A DNA stretch of 64,000 bases. Source: Peromyscus leucopus. Its lineage: Eukaryota > Chordata > Mammalia > Rodentia > Cricetidae. The first letter of the stretch is position 1. Every line of letters begins with the position of its first letter. The stretch covers positions 94,021,920-94,085,919 of the forward strand of contig NC_051083.1 in the NCBI RefSeq assembly GCF_004664715.2. The letters run 5' to 3'. Below are positions 1-11,375 of this stretch, one piece after another. The position numbers and the translations under genes were made by a program. Below the pieces are notes generated by a model. The model ran no database searches, was not told the origin of the DNA, and saw only the letters and a list, made by a program, of their open reading frames with translations.

Positions 1-350
1 CCTTTGGGTTGCAAATAAAGTTAACCAGGAAGCTTCTGGTGGGGACCTTGCAATTCTTGTATTGTAAACATGAAGGTTGTTGCTGTTTTTGGAGAGATAT
101 AGACCATCCCCAAGAGAACCAAACAGAATCATGGTGGCAGATGAATAAACGAGTTGGATGAAAAAAAAAACCCAAAAAATAAAAAAGAAAGTTGTCGCCC
201 CCTTAACCTTCCACGCTATACTTTTGTACTCCCTTCAGTGTTTTTCCTCTAAACCTCCACATGCATCTAGAATTAGAATAATCACACTGTATTATTGTCC
301 CAGATTGTGAGTTCCTTGAAGAAAGGGTAAACATACTATTGTTTTCAATT
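1..350. other. Unannotated intergenic DNA
   Basis: No gene or clear repeat recognised; an A-rich patch lies at 160-190. Confidence 0.5.
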
Positions 351-565
351 TTTAAAATGTTGGTTTTATGTATATGGATGTTTTGCCTGCATGAGTGTCT
401 GTGCACCATATGCATGCAGTGCAAACAGAGGCCAGAAGAGGGCATCAGATCCTGGACTCAAGTCACAGTAGGTAATGTGGGCTGCCACATGGGTACAGGT
501 AATCAAACCTGGGCCCTTTGGGAGAGCAGTAAGTGCTCTCAGCCACATATCCATCTCTCCATCCC
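351..565 (-). mobile_element. B3/B2-type SINE
   Basis: On the reverse strand it starts like ggatggagagatggatatgtggctgagagc and runs through the typical ggcctctg and tgcatgcaggcaaaac segments. Moderately diverged. Confidence 0.8.
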
Positions 566-847
566 AATCATATTACTTCATATGGCTTCCCTAGAATCTA
601 GTAGAATGTTTGGCAAATATTCATTGTACAAATGAAGAAATTAGTGGAAACAAACATATTCTTTCTAAACAGAGCTTCTAAGCAAGCCTGTGATCCTGTC
701 AGTTCACCTATACTCTGTCCTTTAACTATATGTTGCTTCTAGAAATGATTCTCTACACGTATTCTTGTTCAGTGTTATCCATCACTTTGTCAGATTATGC
801 ATGACATAATCTAATACATTTCATTTGCTTATTTTGGGTGGTGATGG

Positions 848-967
848 TAGGTACCACAGTGTGCATGTGGAAGTCAGAGAACAACTTTTAGGAGTTGGTT
901 TTCTCCACCATTTGGGGCCTACGGTTCAAACTCAGATCACCTTTACCTGATAATCCATCTCTTGGGC
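848..967 (-). mobile_element. B3-type SINE fragment
   Basis: Contains the reverse complement of the B3 middle (tgtgcatgtggaagtcagag) and a degraded head ending gatggattatcaggt. Old. Confidence 0.55.
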
Positions 968-1257
968 TTTTCAAGGTCTCTCCCATTTTTATGTCATAGG
1001 TAGATTTGAGATGTATTTGCATGTCCTCTGAGTCACTGAACAAAAGTAACTGGTATAAGATGTCCCGTTTACTAAATCCCAACAATGTTCCAAGCCTTGT
1101 GTTTTGTGTTTTTATATAAGGTTATTAAAGTATTTGCTGCAGGCTAAGTATTTTGATCCCTCCCTTATAGCCAAGGAAACTATCACTATTTTAGTTACAC
1201 ACCCTGCTCAGAGTCCTATTTTCAGTAAATAGCGAAGCTGAAATGTGACCTAAGTGT

Positions 1258-1422
1258 CGTTTGTTTGCTTGTTTGTGGTAGGATTTCTCTTAGCCACATA
1301 TCCACTAGAGTGGTCTAGTACTCACTATGTAGCCAAGGGTGTCCTTAGATTCCTAGCAATCCTCCTCCTTCAGCCTCCTTAGGACAAGGATTTCAGGCAT
1401 GCTTCATCATGTTCATCCCTGA
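1258..1422 (-). mobile_element. Degraded B1 SINE
   Basis: Weak B1 order on the reverse strand: ctcactatgtagccaagg, then ctcctccttcagcc, then caggcatgc. Highly diverged. Confidence 0.45.
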
Positions 1423-2004
1423 GCTACGATTTTTTTTCCTGCAAGTTCATGCTTGATTTGAAATGCTACACTAATTGAAAGGGCCCCATCTAGTATTTGG
1501 CTACAAGACAATAGGCTCTCTATGGTTGGCTTGAACCCCTTGGTGTCTAGTGCTCATTACGTCTCAAGGTAGGCATTCCATCTTTGGACTTCTCTAAGCA
1601 TCTTTAAAGCTCTTATTATAGTGATCCAAAATTATCACTTAGCCAAAGAAGATGATTGAAGAGGCTTTTGGTTTTCTATTAAAACTTCCTTTCCAGTCTG
1701 ACCAAATTGTTCTTTCATTTCTTTGACTATAGTTATTCAACTAGTTACAGGATTATCTTGACAAACAGCTTAAGCATCCAAATTATATTTTTACCATCTC
1801 ATCTGCAAGGAAACTATTGGAAACCATGTCCAGTGTCTGGGTGAAATGAAATCTATAACTATCACATGATCTGATTTGCTAATCCAGGAATAGCAAAAGG
1901 AAATGAAATCTAAAAGGAATATTTGTGTTTTCACAGGGCCATTTATCAGTGACTCAAAGCAATAAATTTCCAGTGCCATATTTTCAGACATCATTAATAA
2001 CCTG
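1423..2004. other. Unannotated intergenic DNA
   Basis: No gene, RNA or clear repeat recognised. Confidence 0.4.
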
Positions 2005-2031
2005 TCACACACACACACACACACACACACC
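2005..2031. repeat. (CA)n microsatellite
   Basis: About 13 CA units. Confidence 0.95.
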
Positions 2032-2044
2032 CATATATCCTTGT

Positions 2045-2415
2045 CCAGTGGACTTCTACTGCTTTATCAAAGGGCATCTAAAAAGACAGTTGATTGGCTT
2101 GATCTGTTTGGGAGGCATCTAGGCAGTGGTACCAGGTCCTGTGCTCATTGCATGAGTTGGCTGTTTGAAACCTGGGACTTATGCAGGGATGCTTGGCTCA
2201 ATCTGGGAGGAGGGGACGGACCTGCCTGGACTGAGTCTACCAGGTCGATCCTCAGTCCTCGGGGGAGGCTTTGCCCTGGAGGAGGTGGGAATGGGGGGGG
2301 TGCGCTGTGGGGAAGGGGAGGGGGGCAGGAAGGGGGAGAACAAGGGAATCTGTGGCTGTTATGTAGAACTGAATGGTATTGTGAAACAAAATAAGAGGAA
2401 AAAAATTAAAATAAA
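2045..2415 (+). mobile_element. 5'-truncated rodent L1, 3'UTR
   Basis: Matches the rodent L1 3'UTR as I remember it: ctaggcagtggtaccaggtc, a G-rich polypurine block at about 2260-2340, then an A-rich 3' end. No coding part of L1 is present. Confidence 0.7.
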
Positions 2416-2490
2416 AAGGCAGGGCATCACATTTAAATTATACATCACATTTAAATTAAATATATAAATCATTCTGTTGTTGACACTTGG

Positions 2491-2662
2491 TGTGGTTGTT
2501 TAAATGAGAATGCCCCCCCCCAGGTTTATGTGTTTGAATGCTTTGTGCCCAGTTGGTAGAACTACTTGGGAGGGATTAAGAAGTGTAGCTTTGTTGGAGG
2601 AAGTGTGCCACTGAGAGTAGGCTTTAAAGTTTCAAAGGCCCACATCACTTCCAGTTAACTCT

Positions 2663-2733
<71 letters not shown>

Positions 2734-2959
2734 CCTCCCTCTCCCTCCCTCCCTCTCCCTCCCTCCCTCTCTCCCTCCCTCCCTCCTTTCCTCCCTCCCT
2801 CTCTCTCTCTCTTCCTCCGATGTTGTCTCGGCTACTGCTCCAGCACCATGCATGCTGGCCTGCTGCCATACTCCCTGTCATGATGGTCATGGACTCTACT
2901 GTGCTCTGAAATTGTGAGCCCCTAAATTAAGTGCTTTCTCATAGTGGGTAACTAAGACA
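2491..2959 (-). mobile_element. MT-type MaLR solo LTR with expanded TC tract
   Basis: Plus strand begins TGTGGTTGTTTAAATGAGAA and ends ctaagaca, the reverse complement of an MT LTR (TGTCTTAG...CCACA). Flanked by 5-bp direct repeats cttgg/cctgg (4/5), as expected for MaLR insertion. Confidence 0.75.
2659..2818. repeat. Polypyrimidine (CT)n/(CCCT)n tract
   Basis: Roughly 160 nearly pure pyrimidines, about 32 CT units followed by CCCT/CCTT-rich sequence, inside the MaLR LTR. Confidence 0.95.
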
Positions 2960-4139
2960 CCTGGGATCTTCAGGCTTTCACTCCAATTTTCTATGATTGC
3001 ATTTCTATGCTGTGTCTCTGTGTTTTGATATATTTCCTCTGCCTGGCTAATTCTCCAAATTCCTACATCCTTCTAAGGGCTCATAGCCAATCCCTCTGAC
3101 TCCTTACATACATTCTTGGTCCTCTGAGAATCAATGCATGCAGCTTTTCTTTTAGACACATTCTCTGTTGTCCCTATGCTGAGTTAAGTGCTTCTGCTCC
3201 TGGCAGTAGAAAGTTGACACAGTGCCTGCCACAAAGTATATCTGAAACAAATGCTACCTTCTTTCTCTTTTCTTTCACAAATACCTCTAAAATAGTATTA
3301 ATAATGCTATATTATGTTTTTCTTTTCTGACCTCATCTGGGAACTCATTCATTCATCTATTCATTTGTTCATTCAACAGATATTTATTGTATGTCTAGTG
3401 TGTGTGCAAGTCATATCATGTAGGTACCTGAGATGACTGCTAAAATATTTCCATTCACTGAGTCTTTTCATTATTGTATTCATAGTGTCTATCACAAACT
3501 CCTAGAAAATGGAGTGTTTATTTAGTATTTGTTAAGGGAGTGCCACTCCTCAGCCAAGTTTCTCAAACTGTGTTTCTTGGACCACTTGCAGCTGGATCAA
3601 GGAGAGGTGCACATTATAGCATCAATTCCCATGTCCCTCTCCACATCTACAGTCAGAGTTTCTTAAAGGTGTGTTGCAACAATCCACACTTATATTTAGT
3701 TTTCTATGTATTTCTTTCATCGCAGAATTTTTTCTTTTGACATCTTATAATTTACTAAAACCTACACAAAATATAAAAATCATAATAAAAACAATCTTCA
3801 GATACAGCTCAAGAATATGAATCTTCCGTTCTTTTAAATACAAGTCAAGGAAATACTATCATGTCACACATAAAAACATGGCATCCACTTTTTGAAAATA
3901 AACTTATGAACGCTCTACATATTATCTGTATATCCTCCAGCTTGAGTGTAATGTTAACTCATGGTCCGGAGACTCCCTCACTGGATGATTTTTAGGCAGG
4001 CCTAGCTTAACCCTTGCATATGCAGTTTTTATTTATTTTTAAAGCCCTTGCCCTAATCTTGACATTTATTAGGGTCACTGCCAACAAGAGAGGGAAAGGA
4101 GATAATGCCTTTTCTGAAAAGTGTGGCTAACAACATTGA
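2960..4139. other. Intergenic DNA with a faint LINE-like relic
   Basis: A ttcattcaacagatatttattg stretch near 3340-3410 resembles an ancient mammalian LINE 3' end. Nothing else recognised. Confidence 0.35.
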
Positions 4140-4243
4140 ATCGTTGTTTCCTTGAGATACAGTTTGACTATGTTAACTCAGGCTGGTCTTGAACTTGCAC
4201 TCCTACTGTCTCTGAGATTATAGGCATGTGCCACCAACTCCAA
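4140..4243 (-). mobile_element. Old B1 SINE
   Basis: Reverse-strand B1 order: gagatacag, ctcaggctggtcttgaactt, attataggcatgtgccacca. Confidence 0.7.
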
Positions 4244-4484
4244 AGAAATCATTTTAGTGCCTTTCCCTCCTGTTAGAAAATTTAGAAAAGGAGAATTATT
4301 TAAAATTCTCTATGAAGTTTTCTAAAATAGACTTTGAATATTAAAGTAATTAGACGAAACTGTCTCTAAAGTCTAAGATGACAAGTAGAATTATTGCTAA
4401 TAAAATCTTATCTTAATTCAGGTCAAATTTATAATACCAGAGAGTTCTCATTTTTTACAGAGCTGCTTGAACACTTTATATTAG

Positions 4485-4795
4485 TATATAGGGATCCTTT
4501 GTGTGATTTAACAATATAATATATTGATCCCCATATTTTACACTTCGAACTGTAAATCTACTGAGAATATATTAAAAGTTGGTTGCACGAATCTGCATTT
4601 CAATCGAGTTCAACAGGCATTTCTTTTATACAAGAATTCGAGAATCACTACAAAATAGGAAAAAGAAAGGAATAGCATATATAGGAACTCTTTGTGTAAC
4701 CTAACAACACAATATATTGATCTTCATATTATAGATGTGAACTGTAAATTACTAGAGTATGTCCCCAAATGATTTGTACATTCATGCTGATCATA
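4485..4795. repeat. Diverged tandem duplication, about 193-bp spacing
   Basis: Segment from 4485 (tatataggga, ctttgtgtg, aatatattgatc, gaactgtaaat, ctgagaatat) recurs from 4678 with the same order of words. Both copies are mutated, so the event is old. Confidence 0.6.
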
Positions 4796-4870
4796 TATGT
4801 GATTTATCTGATAACCTACTCTTTAAATTTTTAAATTATAATTTTTAAATTATATTTTTATTGATTTATT

Positions 4871-5012
4871 TCTGTGTGCATGTGCACATATGTGTGAGGC
4901 ACATGTGTGTCAGGATGTGGAAGTCAGAGGACAACTTTCAGAAGTCAGTTTTATCTACAGTCATCTGGCTTAGGGGAAGATGCCTGTATGCACTGAGCCA
5001 TTGTGAAGGTCC
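4871..5012 (-). mobile_element. B3-type SINE
   Basis: Reverse-strand B3 features: ggatgtggaagtcagaggac, then cactgagccattgtgaagg. Confidence 0.65.
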
Positions 5013-5125
5013 TGATACCCACTCTTGATCAGTGATAGTAGGGCTCACTCTCTGAGAGCATTTGATACATTCAACAGTTTTATGCCATATTTTCCCAAGT
5101 GTACACTATTATAAAAGTGTTCTTT

Positions 5126-5206
5126 GGCTGGGGATGAGGATCAGTGGTAAAGCACTTGCCAAACATGTGCGAGGCCTTGGGTTCTATCCTAACCACAGGG
5201 GAAAAA
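5126..5206 (+). mobile_element. ID SINE (tRNA-Ala-derived)
   Basis: ggctggggatgaggatcagt ... aaagcacttgcc ... gaggccttgggttctatcc followed by A-rich sequence; diverged from the ID consensus. Confidence 0.75.
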
Positions 5207-5663
5207 AGTGTCCTCTGTGAAATAGTTAGGAAATAAACTCCGAGTCAACCAAAATTAAACACCGAGGCTTTTTTTTTTCCTGGAAAGACTTTAAAGGTCA
5301 GGTGTTATGATCATGCTTTTTGCTTAGAACAACCGAGGTTGTCCTTGCAGCTGGATGCAAATCTCTTAACTATCCCCAAGTGTGTACTTCCCCTTCCTGT
5401 AGCTTCTTTCTGTATTTTAAACTTAATTGAAGGTTTCTGTGCTCGTGTCACTGTTTCCAAACCAGACTGAGAGAAGATGTCTGCTTGGTACCTATTCCAC
5501 TTCACATCCAGTGACTTGAGGATTGTGTGCCATGAGTTCTTTCATGGAGGTAACAATGAGCATGAAAATATGCTGAAAGAAATCTCTACATGGTGTGTGA
5601 GCAAGCTTACCCTTTATATGATCTCTTTAATAGATTTGGAGTTAGCAAGAGTGTAGTTATGAG
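5207..5663. other. Unannotated intergenic DNA
   Basis: No recognisable feature. Confidence 0.4.
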
Positions 5664-5815
5664 TACCTGGGCACATGTTTGCAATTCTAGTACTCAAAAA
5701 GTTAGGACAGGAGAATTTGTAAATTGGAGGCCTGTTTGGGCTTAGTGAGTCCCAAGACAACTTGGGCTATATAGTGTGGCCCTGTCTCAAAAAGAAAAAT
5801 AAAATAATAATGATT
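5664..5815 (+). mobile_element. Old B1 SINE
   Basis: gggcacatgtttgcaattct ... gttaggacaggagaa ... tgtggccctgtctcaaaaag with A-rich tail. Confidence 0.65.
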
Positions 5816-7202
5816 ATGAAAAACAAAAAGAATGTATTGATGGCTTGGATAGAATAATAGTTAGAAAAAAAAAACACTAGATCTTTTCTGTTTCACACAA
5901 TACCATGCAGTAAATGCTGAAAATGTCATGCGATTCCTCATTGCGACCTGCCTAGACAGCCACGTCATCAGCACAGATTGGAATTTAAGTGTTAGGGAAG
6001 GTAGACAGTACATCTAGTGCCAATCTAGAGGAGAGGTAAAAGACTTTCACAACGATTTTGGCACTGGTAGAGGATGCTTTGCAATCAAGTTTGCAACCAC
6101 AGTAGGAAAGGAATCCACCAGAGAAATCTTCCTGCAGCACACCCTTCTTAAAAAGTCCATTACAGAGCAACGCTGGGTCTGCCAGTAGTCCATCCTTCAA
6201 CAACTGTAAATTGCATTCCTTACTAGGCAGAAATCCTTTTGATGTCCTTTTCTTTCTGAAAAGCTATTAAACAATGAACAAAAATAAAATTCCTTTGTTG
6301 TCATCTTAATTTTAAAGCCAGTTGCCAGATTACCAGTTAGAACATCAGGGGATCATCGTGAAATGTTCTTTAGGAATGAATTAGGTATGTAAGATTTGTC
6401 TTCCAAAGCACAACTTCCTTTTAGGAAGCCTTATTTTGGGTTCTATGCCTGTATTCCTGGGAACCAAAATGATCTCTTTTTAAGAGCTTGTGTAAAATAA
6501 AGTTGAATAAATGGAAATTTTCAGTAGTCATCAAAGGAACATGAAAACACTGATTTGGATCATAAAATGTCCAGAAGAGATTATGACGAATGAAGAAATC
6601 CTTTGGCCTCACTCCTTCCTATCCTATGCCTGCCCCCACACAATAATTAAATTTCAAATCATTTTTAGTTGTGGGGAGTTTATATCTTACCTCTAAATAA
6701 CATGACTGTTTATTTTAATTTGAAATATTGCTATTGACTTTCTCCCTTCATAAAGGAGGAATTTGCTTACATAATGCTCCTGTTTGCACTTCTGTACTCC
6801 TCATTCTCTCAATATGGTTGAGAACATTTTGTTTTCTGTTGTTTGATGGTCTCTGTCACAATCTTCAAAACACCAGCGGCTTAAAAATACTCTAGGCTGG
6901 GGCTGGAAAGATCCATAAAATAAAGTGAATAAATATAAATTAAAAATCAATTGAAAGATCAGTTGTCTACAAATGTGAAAGTTACTTCTGGGTTGTTAAT
7001 TATATCTCATTTGTAATGAGGAAGTGTGAATCCTCCAACATTTTCTTTTCAAATTTTTTTGGTGATGCCATTGCATTTTCATGTAAGTTTTAAGATCATT
7101 TTGTCAATTTCTTCTTAAAAAAAGCAGACTTGAATTTTTATAGGTATTTCTTCAAACCTGTAGTTCAATGTGAATATACTGTCCTTAACATTTTAAATTA
7201 AG
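5816..7202. other. Unannotated intergenic DNA
   Basis: AT-rich, no gene or clear repeat seen; short ORFs lack homology that I recognise. Confidence 0.4.
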
Positions 7203-7440
7203 GATTGTGTTTTTTTTAATTAAAATATATTTACATAATTTCACCTCTCCTACCAACCCTTTCAATGCTTCCTTTTCAAACTTTGTGGCCTCTTTTTCTT
7301 CAATTATTATTGTCACATATATATGAATAAACATATAAATACAGCCCACTGAGTCTGTGTAATGTTGCTTGCATGTAAAAGTTTTTAAGGCTAATGATTT
7401 AGTTTTGGATAGCCATGATGTTATTGTGAACAAAGTTGCT
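7203..7440 (-). mobile_element. L1 3'UTR-like fragment
   Basis: T-rich start followed by a polypyrimidine block and the tttgtggcctctttttcttc / cactgagtctgtgtaatgtt pattern of rodent L1 3'UTRs read antisense. Confidence 0.5.
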
Positions 7441-7573
7441 TTCTTTAACAAAATTAATTTAATTAAAATATAATTATATAATTTTCTCCTCCTTCCTCTT
7501 CCCTTTCCCATGTCCTCCTCCCTTCCTGTTCCCTCTCAAATTCATGGTTCTCTCTCTCTCCCCTCTGTCTTTT

Positions 7574-7747
7574 TTTTTCTTTTCTTTTTTTTTTTTTTGG
7601 TTTTTTCGAGACAGGGTTTCTCTGTGTAGCTTTGCGCCTTTCCTGGAGCTCACTTGGTAGCCCAGGCTGGCCTCGAACTCACAGAGATCCGCCTGCCTCT
7701 GCCTCCCGAGTGCTGGGACTAAAGGCGTGCGCCACCAACGCCCGGCC
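7574..7747 (-). mobile_element. Young B1 SINE with perfect 16-bp target duplication
   Basis: Nearly intact B1 with T-rich tail. The target site ctcccctctgtctttt is duplicated exactly at 7558-7573 and 7748-7763. Middle segment is of the gctttgcgcctttcctgg type. Confidence 0.95.
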
Positions 7748-7840
7748 CTCCCCTCTGTCTTTTAACCACTGTTAAAACATATACATAAAACCATATACAC
7801 ATAAATGAATAAACATATAGATACAGTTTGTTGAATCCAT

Positions 7841-7888
7841 TCAGCTCTAGAAGTATATGCAACTGAATGCATATACTTCTAGAGCTGA
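7841..7888. repeat. Perfect 21-bp inverted repeat with 6-nt loop
   Basis: Arm 7841-7861 and arm 7868-7888 are exact reverse complements, separated by actgaa. RNA from either strand would fold into an uninterrupted hairpin. Confidence 0.97.
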
Positions 7889-8592
7889 CCACTTAGTACT
7901 GAGTAACCAGTCAGGTACCTCATCTCTGGGGAAAACTAATTCGCTTTCTCTCAGATATTGTTAATTATTGTAGCTCTTCATCTAGGTGTGGAGCCACATG
8001 AGATTTTCCCCATCTACATTGGGATATCATGTGGTATTGGAATTTTTCAGATTTTCTTTGGGCAGGCATACTGTGGAGAGTTCATGGTTATAGCTTCCCA
8101 TGGAAATAGCTAGAAGGTAAAAATCTCACAGCAAGACTTTCTGGTCCTCTGGCTCTTACAATCTGTCCTTTGCCTCTCCCATGTTTCCTGAGCCTTGTGT
8201 ATTGGAGTTGTGTTGTAGATGTTAGCAGTTAGGACCAGATACCCCATGTCAGTTGTTCTCTGCATTTGATCAGTTGTGGTTTTCTGTGATGATCTCTATC
8301 TACTGCAAAAACACACTTATTTGATAAAGGAGGAGAGCTACACTTACCTGTATATACAAAGATAAGCATTTAGAATGTGATAAGGAAGTATACTGGTTTA
8401 GGAATGTGGCAGTGGTAGGTTCTCTTCCATGACTAGCAGTATGTTGTTGGTTAGGTTTATAGCAGCTTGCATGATTTTCCTCCTTTAAGAGGGCCTCAAG
8501 TCCATTTAGTCAGCTGTTGGTTACCACCAAGATACAAATGCCACTATTGCACTTTTAGGTAGATCTTGCTGTACTGGTTATAGTTGTGGTTC

Positions 8593-9088
8593 ATAGTTGT
8601 GTAACAGTTTCCTCTAATACTGAATCATTCCATCCTGCAGGGAAGCTTTTTAGGCAGGAGGGTAAACAACTAAAAAATAGATTCAGAAAGTCCCTGAAAT
8701 TGAACAGATTCACTAGGCTCCTTCTTCTTCTTAAGAGTAAACAGGCCAAGTTGCTGTGTCATTCCAGTACAGGCAAGCTGCAAAAAGATGGAAACCAGCA
8801 GAGCTTCCTGGAAGAGTTTTAGACCAACTGAGTCACTTGGAAAGGACATTCTCCATCTTGTTGAGCTGTGCAGTGCATTCCAAGTTCCTACCCTTGGTGA
8901 ACTGACACTCAGCTGAGGAAGGCTTTGGTGATGCAGCTGTCTTTGAGTCATTTCTGCTCCTGTAAGTGACCCAATAAAACTCATTTGTTCATCAAGTTGA
9001 ACTTTGGTGCTATCAGTACTTTGGTCCATCGTGGACTTCATATCTGAGTAGACATAAGTGTGGCATCTCCCTAGAAAACATCTTGTCA
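8593..9088 (+). mobile_element. Probable LTR of a rodent ERV
   Basis: A segment of about 495 bp absent from the surrounding L1 3'UTR order, beginning near TGTGTAACAG and ending TTGTCACA. An AATAAA signal lies at 8972 in the sense direction. Target duplications not resolved. Confidence 0.4.
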
Positions 9089-9483
9089 CACAACTGCACC
9101 CCGGTTGGCTAGGACTGTTGGTTGCTTTCCTCTTTTAACAGCTTGCCTATCACCTTCTGGTACCATAAAGTTAGTACTCAGGGAGGAGGTTTTTTGGGTC
9201 AAATCTCTGAAGTTCTATGTCCATAGTGTGTGATATCTTCAGCAATAGAGACTTACCTTCAACTTCTAGAAGACAACCAAGGACAATAGCAATAGTGACA
9301 CAACTTCATTTAAATATATATAAGTGTAATATATACATATATACTAAAATGTAATTTCAGGTAAATATAAAATGATGATGTCCCATGTCTTTTTCAAGCA
9401 TCATTAGTGTTATTTATCTCACCTCTCTTCCCCTCCTTTTGTGTTACCCTCCTCCCCCTTTCCCCATTTAAAGCCCCCTCATA

Positions 9484-9611
9484 GTTGCTTCCTTAACTTT
9501 ATCTTGAATTATTTTAGCATTAGTGTTTAAATATACAACTATGGGTATTGACCTTCTATTCTGCAGTTTTGCTAACTTATTAATCCTCATAGTCCTTTTT
9601 GTGGACTCCTT

Positions 9612-9663
<52 letters not shown>

Positions 9664-10000
9664 TCATGGCACTTGTGAACAGAGACAATTGAATTTATTA
9701 TTTTCCAATCTGAATTCTTTTTATTTCCCTAACTTGCCAACTGCCCTGATTGGAACCTCCAGTACACTGTTGTTTGTATACAACTTCTTGTCCCTGATCT
9801 CAGAGCAAAACTTTCAATCTTCACTATTGATGATAGTACGTGTGGGACTTTCAGAGATGCCCTTAATCATGGTGAAAAAGTCCTGTTCTATTTATAGTTT
9901 ACTGAGAGGTTTTCATCAGGAAAAGGGGTATTGAATTTTTTCAAATGCTTTTTCTGAGTCTGTTGAGATGATCATGTGGTTTTTATCCTTTATTCCATTG
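9484..10000 (-). mobile_element. Ancient L1 ORF2 fragment
   Basis: Antisense L1 ORF2 (reverse transcriptase region) is recognisable in words such as caaatgctttttctgagtct followed by gttgagatgatcatgtggtt, and ctgatctcagagcaaaactt. Many stops; no coding potential. A CA tract interrupts it. Confidence 0.75.
9615..9661. repeat. (CA)n microsatellite
   Basis: About 23 CA units, within the L1 relic. Confidence 0.95.
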
Positions 10001-10827
10001 ATGTACTCAGCATGAGTTTGAAGAGTACATTGTGAGAACTGCTAGAGGAGTCTTCTAGCCACACAGTGAGAAAGTTCCTTAACTTATCCAAAATTATCCT
10101 TCACAAGACCTTGTCAAAGGATTTTCTGAACCTAGGAAGACACACTTAGGTACAATTTTGTGGGAAGCCACTAGAGGGAGAGTTTGAGAGATACCCCCCA
10201 AAGAACCCATCTAGAAACACCTTGTGAAAAAAATCCTTTAATTCTGTAACTTAAAAATCATTTTACTATTTTAAAGAAGTTGCTGGAGGGAGATACTGAA
10301 AAAAAAATTAGTAAACTCCATTGGTGACTGTAGAGTACGCTAAATTGGCCAGAAAATCCTGACAGATGGTGCTCTTTCTCCCCAAAAGAGAGGATAAGTA
10401 TGGCTGGATGGCAGGAGATGTGGAGTCTCAGAGATCCTAGAAGCCAAGCCAGAAAGGAGAACATACTTGAGACATTTGCTTGCAGGAAAGAGAGAGTTCC
10501 ACTCTGAAGTAGCCAACGTTGCTTGATTCTCTGGGAAACAAAAATTTCAGAAGTTTACTTCTAGCAACCTGAGTAAAGGAAAGGGAATTATAGGATAATG
10601 TCCCCCATTTAAGGGTACCAACTTTAAAATAAATTCTTGTGGATGGAATACCAAGTCTGCCACTAGTAAGTTGACGATCTTAAGTATTTTACCTTCCCAG
10701 CCTTCAGGGTTGGTTTCTCTCTCTCTTTTTAGCCTATTGCAATAAGCACAGAGCTGTTAAAAATGAAATGAAATTGCGCTTTAACACTAAGTATCCAGTA
10801 CACAGTAATCATTCTTTTAAAAGGGAT
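10001..10827. other. Unannotated intergenic DNA
   Basis: No recognisable gene or repeat. Confidence 0.4.
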
Positions 10828-11005
10828 GGCTCAGGCTGGTGAGAGGGTTCAGTGAGTGAAGGCCTTTCCTTCGAAAGCCTGATTACCTGGGTCTGATATC
10901 TGGCACACAAGTAAAGGTGGAAAGAGAGAACCAACTACACAGAATTGCCCTCTCACTGCCACATGAATGTTGTGGCACACACAAGCCCACGTACACACAA
11001 TAATA
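10828..11005 (+). mobile_element. B3-type SINE
   Basis: Begins ggctcaggctggtgagaggg, contains gattacctgggtctgatatc and ccctctcactgccacatgaa, ends in caagcccacgtacacac. Confidence 0.65.
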
Positions 11006-11217
11006 AGTCTTAGAAGTTCAGATGAATATTCCTTTTTTCCATGATTCAACAAAGAGTGTATTGATCGGAGACAATGACTTCAGGTCACAAGTTGGAGTTA
11101 GCACCAAGAAAGTAATTTTATCCAACTTTCCAGTTGAAAGATCATGAACCCTGAATACAGTATGCTTGAATTCATGAAGGGTTGATTTAATTCTTTTATG
11201 TAAGAATAAAATTTTTC

Positions 11218-11375
11218 AGACATGCTAATGCACAACTGTAATACAACTGCGATCCCAGCACATGGGAAACAGAAGCAGCAGGAGTTCAAGGTTGTGTGAC
11301 TATATAGTGAGTTCAAAGCTACCTGGGGCTACATGAAACACTGTCTCAAAAATGAAACAAAACAGAAGGGTAAAA
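11218..11375 (+). mobile_element. Old B1 SINE
   Basis: gcgatcccagcacatgggaa, aggagttcaagg, acctggggctacatgaaaca, ctgtctcaaaaatg. Diverged. Confidence 0.65.

Larger units (their letters stand above)
7444..9300 (-). mobile_element. Rodent L1 3'UTR-like sequence, interrupted
   Basis: Antisense rodent L1 3'UTR order: cccatgtcctcctcccttcc, ctctggggaaaacta, gtcctctggctcttacaatc, tggttttctgtgatgatctc, tcagctgttggttaccacca, caccttctggtaccat. It is broken by a B1 (7574-7747) and an LTR-like insert (about 8593-9088). Assigned from memory of the consensus. Confidence 0.5.

Noticed and set aside
2632..2890. Arg-Glu repeat ORFs
   Set aside because: Antisense translation of the CT tract within an MT LTR.
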